DNA of 7,596 nt from CALZJC01 sp041574955 (GTDB taxonomy: Bacteria > Acidobacteriota > Thermoanaerobaculia > Multivoradales > JAHEKO01), in assembly GCA_041574955.1 (NCBI GenBank), contig JBFGNS010000182.1, forward strand, positions 1 through 7,596. Direction: 5' to 3'. The translations under genes were made by a program, and so were the position numbers. The notes below the pieces were generated by a model that ran no database searches, had not been told where the DNA came from, and saw only the letters and a list, made by a program, of their open reading frames with translations. The first letter of the stretch is position 1. Every line of letters starts with the position of its first letter. Of this stretch, positions 1 to 6,500 are shown piece by piece.

Positions 1-73
1 GCTACGGCGCGAGCCTGCCCATCCCTACGTCGAGCGACTTTTGCAGCATCTACAAAGAGAGTCCTCGAGGTGA
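1..73 (+). CDS. C-terminal end of a probable ABC transporter ATP-binding subunit (partial)
   Basis: Frame 2 is open from the window edge to a TGA at 71-73 and gives a 23-residue tail containing EPAHPYVERLLQHL. A 'P..PY...LL' tail is common at the C-terminus of ABC importer ATPases. The gene directly downstream is the substrate-binding/permease subunit of an OpuC/EgtU-type importer that encodes no ATPase, so an ATPase is expected here. The stop overlaps the GTG start of that gene (GTGA, 70-73), which fits translational coupling. No Walker or signature motif lies in the window, so the call rests on the tail, the context and the overlap. The other two forward frames are also open across this stretch, so the frame choice is itself an inference. 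Confidence 0.55.
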   Translation, partial: LRREPAHPYVERLLQHLQRESSR

Positions 74-1668
74 CCGTCGTAGTTCGGTCTTGGCGCGGGC
101 CGGTCGTCGCCCTGCTGGTGTTGGCGGCCGGGCTCGCCGTCTGGCTCGCGACCTGGCTCGCCGCCGTCGCCGCCCCGGCGGCCGACACCGTCACCGTCGG
201 CTCCAAGAACTTCGCCGAGAACCGGCTGCTGGCGGAGATCTTCGCGCAGCTCGTCGAGGCGCGCAGCGGGCTCGAGGTCGAGCGCCGACTGGGCCTCGCC
301 GGCACCCAGGTGTGCTTCGAGGCGCTGCGCACCGGCGCCATCGACGTCTACCCCGAGTACACCGGCACCGGCCTGGTGAGCCTGCTCGACGAGCCGCCGG
401 ACCCCGACCCCCGGCGCACGCTGCGGCGGGTGCGGCGCGTCTTCCTGGAGCGCTGGGATCTGCGCTGGCTGGTGCCGCTCGGCTTCGAGAACGCCTACGA
501 GATCGCGGTGCCCCGCCGCCTCGCCGAGGCCGAGGGACTGACCGCCATCTCGGAGCTGGCGCCGCTCGCCGGCCGGCTCACCGCCGGCTTCGGCTACGAG
601 TTCGCCGGTCGCCCCGACGGCCTGCCGGGACTCGAGCGGGTCTACGGCCTGCGCTTCGCCGAGGTGCGCCGGCTGCAGCAGGCGATCAAGTACCAGGCCG
701 CCGGCAGCGGCCGGGTGCAGGTGCTCGACGTCTACACCACCGACGGCCGGTTGCTGGTGCACGACCTGACGGTGCTCGAGGACGACCGCGCGCTGTTTCC
801 GCCGTACGAGGCGGCGGCGCTGGTGCGCGGCGCGACCCTCGACCGCCTGCCCGAGCTCGGCGCGGTCCTCGGCCTGCTGGCCAACGCCTTCGACGAGGAG
901 ATGATGCGGCGGCTGAACCTGCGGCTGCAGGAGGGCGGCGAGGACGAGGCCGCGGTGGCGGCCGACGCCCTCGCCGAGCTGGGACTGGTGGCCGCGGCGG
1001 CCGGCCCGGAGACGGCGCCGGCGCGGCGCGCCGGCTTCGCCGCCTACCTCTGGCGTCACCGCTCCGAGCTGGCCGAGCGGCTGCTCGAGCACCTCGCCCT
1101 GGCGGCGCTGGCGCTGGCGCTGGGCGTCGCCGTGGCGCTGCCCGCCGGGTTGCTGCTCGAGCGCTCGCGCCGGCTGGCCGAGCCGTTCATCCGCCTGGTC
1201 GGCACCACCCAGACGGTGCCGTCGATCGCCTTGCTGGCGTTCATGATCCCGCTGCTCGGCGTGGGCGCCCTGCCGGCGGTGGTGGCGCTGTGGATCTACT
1301 CGCTCTACCCCATCCTGCGCAACAGCTTCAGCGGCGTGCGCGACGCCGATCCGGAGGCGGTGGCGGCGGCGCGCGCCCTCGGCATGACCGACGGCCAGAT
1401 CCTGCGCGCCATCCGGTTGCCGCTGGCGGCACCGCAGATCATGGCCGGGGTGCGCACCGCCGGCATTCTGACCATCGGCACCACCACCCTGGCGGCGTTC
1501 ATCGGCGCCGGCGGGCTGGGCGAGCCGATCGTAACCGGCCTGCAGCTCGCCGACACCACCGTCATCCTCTCGGGCGCGGTGCCGGCGGCCCTGCTGGCGG
1601 TGGCGGCCGACCTGCTGCTCGGCCGGGTTGAGCGCTGGGTGCGGCCGCGCGGGCTGGAGGAAGGCTGA
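70..1668 (+). CDS. ABC importer subunit: substrate-binding domain fused to permease, OpuC/EgtU family
   Basis: This 532-residue inner-membrane protein should capture a quaternary-amine-type solute in the periplasm and pass it through the membrane. Residues about 11-34 form an N-terminal membrane anchor. Residues about 40-310 are an OpuAC/ProX-like binding domain, with VGSKNFAEN at 43-51 and IDVYPEYTGTG ending at 101, both typical of the OpuC/YehZ/EgtU branch. Residues about 325-532 are a five-helix binding-protein-dependent permease whose EAA loop (EAVAAARALG from 429, then IRLP at 448-451) falls in the cytoplasm if the anchor is N-in. The topology is therefore self-consistent. In EgtU and OpuA the permease precedes the binding domain; here the order is reversed. 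The GTG start at 70 was chosen because it overlaps the upstream TGA; the preceding Shine-Dalgarno is weak (AGAGAG). The substrate may be glycine betaine, choline, ergothioneine or hercynine; the egtD neighbour favours the last two. Confidence 0.9.
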   Translation: MTVVVRSWRGPVVALLVLAAGLAVWLATWLAAVAAPAADTVTVGSKNFAENRLLAEIFAQLVEARSGLEVERRLGLAGTQVCFEALRTGAIDVYPEYTGTGLVSLLDEPPDPDPRRTLRRVRRVFLERWDLRWLVPLGFENAYEIAVPRRLAEAEGLTAISELAPLAGRLTAGFGYEFAGRPDGLPGLERVYGLRFAEVRRLQQAIKYQAAGSGRVQVLDVYTTDGRLLVHDLTVLEDDRALFPPYEAAALVRGATLDRLPELGAVLGLLANAFDEEMMRRLNLRLQEGGEDEAAVAADALAELGLVAAAAGPETAPARRAGFAAYLWRHRSELAERLLEHLALAALALALGVAVALPAGLLLERSRRLAEPFIRLVGTTQTVPSIALLAFMIPLLGVGALPAVVALWIYSLYPILRNSFSGVRDADPEAVAAARALGMTDGQILRAIRLPLAAPQIMAGVRTAGILTIGTTTLAAFIGAGGLGEPIVTGLQLADTTVILSGAVPAALLAVAADLLLGRVERWVRPRGLEEG

Positions 1669-1672
1669 GGTG
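1656..1672 (+). promoter_or_regulatory. Strong Shine-Dalgarno that sets the egtD start
   Basis: GGAGGAAGG at 1656-1664 lies 5 nt before a GTG at 1670-1672 and overlaps the end of the transporter gene, whose TGA is at 1666-1668. This favours GTG 1670 over the in-frame TTG at 1628, which would put 40 nt of overlap inside the transporter gene and add 14 residues of low-complexity sequence. Confidence 0.75.
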
Positions 1673-2716
1673 CACCGGGCCGGCAGCGGCGGCCGCGCGG
1701 CGGAGCGCATCACGATCGAGCTGTCGCTCGACCGTGTCGACCCCGACGCCGAGCTGGCCGAGCTGCGCGCCGCGCTCGAGGAGCGCCCCCGCAGGATCCC
1801 GTCGCGCTACTTCTACGACCGCCGCGGCTCCGAGCTGTTCGAGCGCATCACCCGGCTGCCCGAGTACTACCCCACCCGCACCGAGCGCTCGCTGCTCGAG
1901 CGGGTGGCCGACGAGATCGCCGCCATCACCGGCGCCGAGGAGCTGGTGGAGCTGGGCTCCGGCGCCGCCACCAAGACCCGCCTCCTGCTCGACGCCCTGG
2001 ACCGCGCCGGCCGGCTGCGCGCCTACGTGCCGCTCGACGTCAGCGAGTCGATGGTGCGGCGCACCGCCGAGGAGCTGGCAGCGGCCTACCCGGGCATCGA
2101 GGTGCACGGCCTGGTGGCCGACTTCCACCGCCACCTAGATCACATTCCGCCCGGTGAGCCGCGGCTGGTGATCTTTCTCGGCAGCACGCTGGGCAACCTG
2201 CGGCCGGCCGAGGCGGTGCGCTTCCTCGGCGGCATCGCCGCCGTCCTGTCGCCCGGCGACTGGTTTCTGCTCGGCGTCGACCTGGTCAAGGAGCGGCGGG
2301 TGCTCGAGGCCGCCTACAACGACGCCGCCGGCGTCACCGCCGAGTTCAACCGCAACATCCTGCGGGTGGTCAACCGGCTGGCCGGCGGCGACTTCGTGCC
2401 CGAGCGGTTCCGCCACAAGGCGTTCTTCAACCGGGCCGATGGCTGGATCGAGATGCGGCTGGTATCGCACGAGCGCCAGCGGGTGCGGCTCGAGCGGCTC
2501 GAGCTGGAGCTCGAGCTGGCCGCCGGCGAGGAGCTGCTCACCGAGATCAGCGGCAAGTACGAGCGCACCCAGGTCGAGGAGCTGCTGGCCGCCTCCGGCT
2601 TCGGGCTGCGTCGCTGGTACACCGACCCGCGGCGCTGGTTCGCCCTGGCTCTGGCCCGGCTGCCGGCGGCCGCGCCACCGCCCGCGGGCACCGGCGGCGT
2701 AGACTCGAAGCGATGA
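1670..2716 (+). CDS. egtD: EgtD, L-histidine N-alpha-methyltransferase (hercynine synthase)
   Basis: This cytoplasmic enzyme should transfer three methyl groups from S-adenosylmethionine to the alpha-amino group of histidine, giving hercynine, the first step of ergothioneine synthesis. The 348-residue product spans the Methyltransf_33 (EgtD) family: RYFYDRRGSELFERIT near the N-terminus, LPEYYPTR (Y66, Y67), the SAM-binding ELGSG at 94-98, FLGSTLGN ending at N176, AYNDAAGVTAEFNRN with Y216, and EIS at 292-294. From memory, the histidine-binding residues of Mycobacterium smegmatis EgtD are Tyr56, Asn166, Tyr206, Glu282 and Ser284. All five map here with a constant offset of +10, which strongly supports an active, histidine-specific enzyme. 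It begins 1 nt after the transporter stop and ends in an ATGA overlap with the patatin gene. No egtB, egtC or egtE is in the window. The short Pro/Ala-rich C-terminal tail is not conserved in the family as I know it. Confidence 0.93.
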   Translation: MHRAGSGGRAAERITIELSLDRVDPDAELAELRAALEERPRRIPSRYFYDRRGSELFERITRLPEYYPTRTERSLLERVADEIAAITGAEELVELGSGAATKTRLLLDALDRAGRLRAYVPLDVSESMVRRTAEELAAAYPGIEVHGLVADFHRHLDHIPPGEPRLVIFLGSTLGNLRPAEAVRFLGGIAAVLSPGDWFLLGVDLVKERRVLEAAYNDAAGVTAEFNRNILRVVNRLAGGDFVPERFRHKAFFNRADGWIEMRLVSHERQRVRLERLELELELAAGEELLTEISGKYERTQVEELLAASGFGLRRWYTDPRRWFALALARLPAAAPPPAGTGGVDSKR

Positions 2717-3525
2717 AATACCGCCTGGGTCTGGTGCTTTCGGGCGGCGGCGCCCGCGGGCTGGGTCACGTCGGTGTGCTCGAGGCGCTGGCCGAGGAGG
2801 GTATCGAGCCGCAGGTCGCTGCCGGCACCAGCGCCGGCGCCATCGTGGCCGCGCTGTGGGCCGCCGGCTACTCGCCGGACGAGAGTCTCGAATTCTTCGT
2901 GCGCAAGAACCCGTTCCGGCTGTCGAAGCTGGCCCTGGCCAAACCCGGCATCTTCGACATGGACAAGGTCGTCGCCGACTTCGGGGAGTACTTCCCCGAC
3001 GACGCCTTCGAGGCGCTCGGCAAGCCGATCTTCCTGGCCGCCACCGAGCTGATCGAGGGGCGGGCCGAGATCTTCGCCTCGGGGCCCCTGATCCGGGCCG
3101 TCCTGGCCTCGGCCTCGACGCCCCTGCTGTTCACCCCCACCCAGATCGGCGGCCGCTGGTACTCGGACGGCGGCATCACCAACAACTTCCCGGTCGAGCC
3201 GTTGCTCGGCCACTGCGACGTCATCCTGGGCGTCTACGTCAGCCCGCTCAGACCGATCGCCGAGAGCGACCTCAAGAGCTCGCTGGCGGTCTCGCAGCGG
3301 GCGTTCGAGATCGGCATGTACTACGCCTCGAAGCGCAAGTTCCACCAGTGCAGCCTGGTGCTGTCGCCGCCCGGGCTGAGCCGCTTCGGTACCTTCGACA
3401 CCAAGCACCTGGACGAGATCAAGGCGATCGGCTACCGCGCCGCGAAGGAGCATATGGACACCATCCTGGGTCTCCTCGGCAGGCAGCTACCACGACCCCG
3501 AGAGCCACCCGCTCGAGCCCGGTGA
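2713..3525 (+). CDS. Patatin-like phospholipase / serine hydrolase, RssA-YlbK type
   Basis: The 270-residue protein has the patatin fold's Ser-Asp dyad. The oxyanion-hole loop SGGGARGLGHVGVL begins at residue 10, the nucleophile is Ser40 in GTSAG (38-42), and the catalytic aspartate is Asp152 in DGG (152-154), followed by TNNFPVEPL. The SASTPLLFTP segment before the aspartate and the GYRAA helix near the C-terminus are typical of the small bacterial RssA/YlbK/NTE-like group, usually about 270-320 residues, so it looks complete. There is no signal peptide or membrane segment, so it probably acts in the cytoplasm or at the inner face of the membrane. The natural substrate of this group is mostly unknown; acyl-ester or lysophospholipid hydrolysis is inferred from family. 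The ATG at 2713 overlaps the egtD TGA (ATGA), with no strong Shine-Dalgarno, which suggests translational coupling. The last 14 residues are Pro/Arg-rich and look unstructured. Confidence 0.92.
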   Translation: MKYRLGLVLSGGGARGLGHVGVLEALAEEGIEPQVAAGTSAGAIVAALWAAGYSPDESLEFFVRKNPFRLSKLALAKPGIFDMDKVVADFGEYFPDDAFEALGKPIFLAATELIEGRAEIFASGPLIRAVLASASTPLLFTPTQIGGRWYSDGGITNNFPVEPLLGHCDVILGVYVSPLRPIAESDLKSSLAVSQRAFEIGMYYASKRKFHQCSLVLSPPGLSRFGTFDTKHLDEIKAIGYRAAKEHMDTILGLLGRQLPRPREPPARAR

Positions 3526-3542
3526 TCGATCGGGCGCCGAGC
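3511..3542 (+). other. Imperfect hairpin across the patatin stop and the 39-nt gap between the two gene sets
   Basis: GCTCG (3511-3515) pairs with CGAGC (3538-3542) and CCCG (3518-3521) with CGGG (3531-3534), leaving a small internal loop and a 9-nt apical loop that holds the patatin TGA. No T-run follows, so it is not a standard intrinsic terminator. It could reduce read-through or protect the upstream mRNA, or be a chance product of high GC. The rest of the gap up to 3564 shows no clear promoter and no Shine-Dalgarno. Confidence 0.3.
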
Positions 3543-3564
3543 TCGTCGCCTATCCACCCCGCGC

Positions 3565-6500
3565 GTGAGCCATGCCGTGAGCACCCTGTTCATCAGCCAC
3601 AGCAGCAGTGACAACGAGGCGGCCAAGCGGCTGCGCTCCCGTCTCGAAGAGCACGGGCATCGCTCCCTTTTCCTGGACCTCGATCCAGACCAGGGCATTC
3701 AGGCCGGGACCAGCTGGGAGCGCACCCTGTACACCAAGCTCCGTGCCTGCCGCGCGGTGGTGGCGCTGTGCAGCGACAGCTATCTCGCTTCGCACTGGTG
3801 CTTCGCTGAGATCGCGCTCGCCAGGATGGAGGGCAAGGAGCTTTTCGTGCTTCAGATCGATCCCTGGAGCGAGACGACACGGTTGCCGTCGATCCTCACC
3901 GAGGAGCAGTTCATCGACCTCAGGAGCGATCCGGAGGACGGCTACAAGCGGCTCCTCAACGGCTTCCGGGTCAAGGGCATCACACCGGCCGAGGCGCGCG
4001 CCTGGGGGCCGACCGAGCCGCCCTACCCCGGCCTTCGCGCCTTCCAGCAAGAGGACGCCCCGGTCTTCTTCGGCCGCGACGAGGAGATCCGGTCCGGTAT
4101 CGAGCTGCTCAACCGCACGCGGCGCCAGGGCTATCCGCGACTGACGATGGTCCTCGGCTCATCCGGTAGCGGCAAGTCCTCTCTGGTGCGGGCCGGGATC
4201 GTGCCGCGGCTCGCCGCCGACGCGCCTCGATGGCTGGTGATCGGTCCCTTCCGGCCGGGCCGGCGCCCGCAGCGGCGCCTCGCCGTGGCCCTGCAGGCCG
4301 CCTTCGAGCGATCGATTCCGTGGCGGGAGATCGAGGCGCGGCTTGACGGCGAGGCAGCGGCGGCCGCTGGGGAGCTCGCGGCCGCCGAGCGGCCCGTGAT
4401 CACCCACTCCGACGCGCGGCGGAAGCTGCGCGATGCTCTAGAGCTCCTGGCGGCGGACCTCACGGATGCGGATGGCGAGCTCGCGGAGTCCGTCCAGCGG
4501 CTGCAGGAGCTGCTGGCCGCGCCGGGAACGGAGCCTGCCGCGCGACCGCAGCGGCCGGCGCCGGCCGAGCCCGGCCTCGCGCTGGTCGAGCTCGTCCGCC
4601 AGCTACAGCTCGACAACGACCGCGCCGGGGCCAGCGTGGTCCTGGCGATCGACCAGTTCGAGGAGCTCCTGGGGCACGAGGCGAGCGGCCACGGCCATCC
4701 GGCCAACCGGTTTCTGGCCATGCTGCGCGACGCCATGGCGGCCGAGGGTTGTCCGTTCCTGGCGCTCGGCACCATGCGTTCGGACTTCCTGGGGGAGCTG
4801 CAGAGATCAGAGCCGCTGCAGGGCGTCGGCTTCCTGAGCCTGTCGCTCGGGCCGATGTCCACCGACGGCATGCGCCAGGTGATCGAGGAGCCGGCCCGCC
4901 TAGGGCAGATCGCGCTCCAGCAGGGCTTGACCCGCCGTCTGCTGGAAGAGACCGGGACCTCGGACGCCCTGCCACTGCTCGCCTTCACCTTGCGGGCGCT
5001 GTGGGACAGGTTCCACACGGCCGGCAGGCTGGCACTCCGCGACTACGAGGCCTGCGGTGGGCTCAAGGGCGCCATCGCCCAGGTGGCCGACGAAACCCTC
5101 GCCGCCGCCCTGCGGCTGGGGAGCGAGAGCGACCTGCGCAGAGCCTTTCTCAAGCTGGCGCGGCCCGCCGTCCAGGGCACCGGCTGGACCCGGCGCTCGG
5201 CCAGCTGGGACGAGTTCGACGGTGCAGAACGGGCGATGCTGCAGCAGTTCGTCGACCAGCGGCTGCTGGTCTCCGGCAAGGACGAGAACACCGTCGAGGT
5301 GGCCCACGAAGCGCTCTTCCGCTCGTGGGCCAAGCTGCGCGAATGGCTCAACGTCAACGCCGAGAGCCTGCACCTGCTGCGCGAGATCGAAACCAGCGCA
5401 GCGAAGTGGGCGGAGGCCGCGACGGCGGAGGACAAGGAGCCCTATCTGTGGCGCGGCGGGCGGCTGGCGCGGGCGCTCGAGCTGAGGCTCGGCGGAATGC
5501 TGTCCCTGCAGGACGCCGCGCGCGACTTCATCGACGCCTCCGAAGCCGCCGAGCGGACACGGCGCGAAGCCGAGGAGGAGCGCCGCAGGCTCGAGCTGCG
5601 GCGGGCGCGACGCAACGCGGCCGTCGTCACCGGGCTTCTGTTGGTGGCAGTCGTGGCGGGCTTCAAGGCCTGGAGCGAGAAGAAGAAGGCGGTGGCCTGG
5701 ATCGAGTCCGACTTGCAGGGCCGTCAGGTGGACACGCTGCTGCCGGTCGTCGAGGCGTTGATCGACGACCTCGGCCGGAGCCCCGGAGAGGTGGTCGGCA
5801 AGCTGCCACGGGCGTTGTTCGCGGCCGACAAGCACCGCGACTTCGTCCGCCTGGTGCTGACGCTCGACGGCCGCCTGGACGAGGGTTGGAACCGCAAGTC
5901 GTGGGCGCGGGAGGTCCGCTGCGAGCTCGTTGCGAGACTGCGGAGCCAGCGCTATGATTTTAAGCAGGAAAACAGTGCCATGCGCCCGCCGCCACAGTCG
6001 GCCGCACGAGGGTGCGAAGGAGCATGGCCCCGGGGCGCCGCTGCCAACAGCACCACGCTTCCCGGTGGGCGGTTCCTCATGGGAAGCACCGCCGAAGACG
6101 TCTGGGGCCAGGACAACGAGACGCCGCGGCACGAGGTGACTCTGCCCTCCTTCCGCATCCAGCGGCACGAGGTGACTAATCGGCAGTACCTGCTGTTCGA
6201 TCCCGAGCACTCTCCCCGGGACAGCCCGGACCCCGCCGCCAACCCCGATCATCCGGTGGTCGACGTCACCTGGTGGGACGCGATGGCCTACGCCATCTGG
6301 AGCGGCGGTTCGCTGCCGACGGAGGCGCAGTGGGAGTTCGCGGCGCGCGGCACCGACGGCCGGCGGTTCCCCTGGGGCGACCGAGAGCCCGACGCCGCAA
6401 CGCTGGTCAACCAGTTCGACTACGAGCTGCACGCGGCCGGGGCCAGCGGGCTGCCGAGCTCGTGCTCGGACTCCGGCCCCGGCCCCCTGCCCGCCACCTG

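Noticed and set aside
1628..1669. TTG at 1628 as an alternative egtD start
   Set aside because: GTG 1670 has a near-perfect Shine-Dalgarno 5 nt upstream. The extra 14 residues overlap the transporter gene and match nothing in EgtD.
25..1713. Long minus-strand reading frame opposite the transporter gene, and a long + strand frame at 90-1631
   Set aside because: Both are Gly/Arg/Ala/Gln-rich translations typical of shadow frames in high-GC DNA. The frame at 70-1668 carries clear family motifs.
2487..2520. Short GAGCTG/GAGCTC-type repeated hexamers in egtD
   Set aside because: They simply encode an alternating Leu-Glu strand using the preferred GC-rich codons.
2713..3525. Patatin as a phospholipase effector of the adjacent TIR-STAND system (as in CBASS CapV)
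   Set aside because: It is translationally coupled to egtD rather than to the TIR gene, a hairpin and gap separate it from the TIR gene, and its sequence fits the small RssA/YlbK housekeeping-type group.
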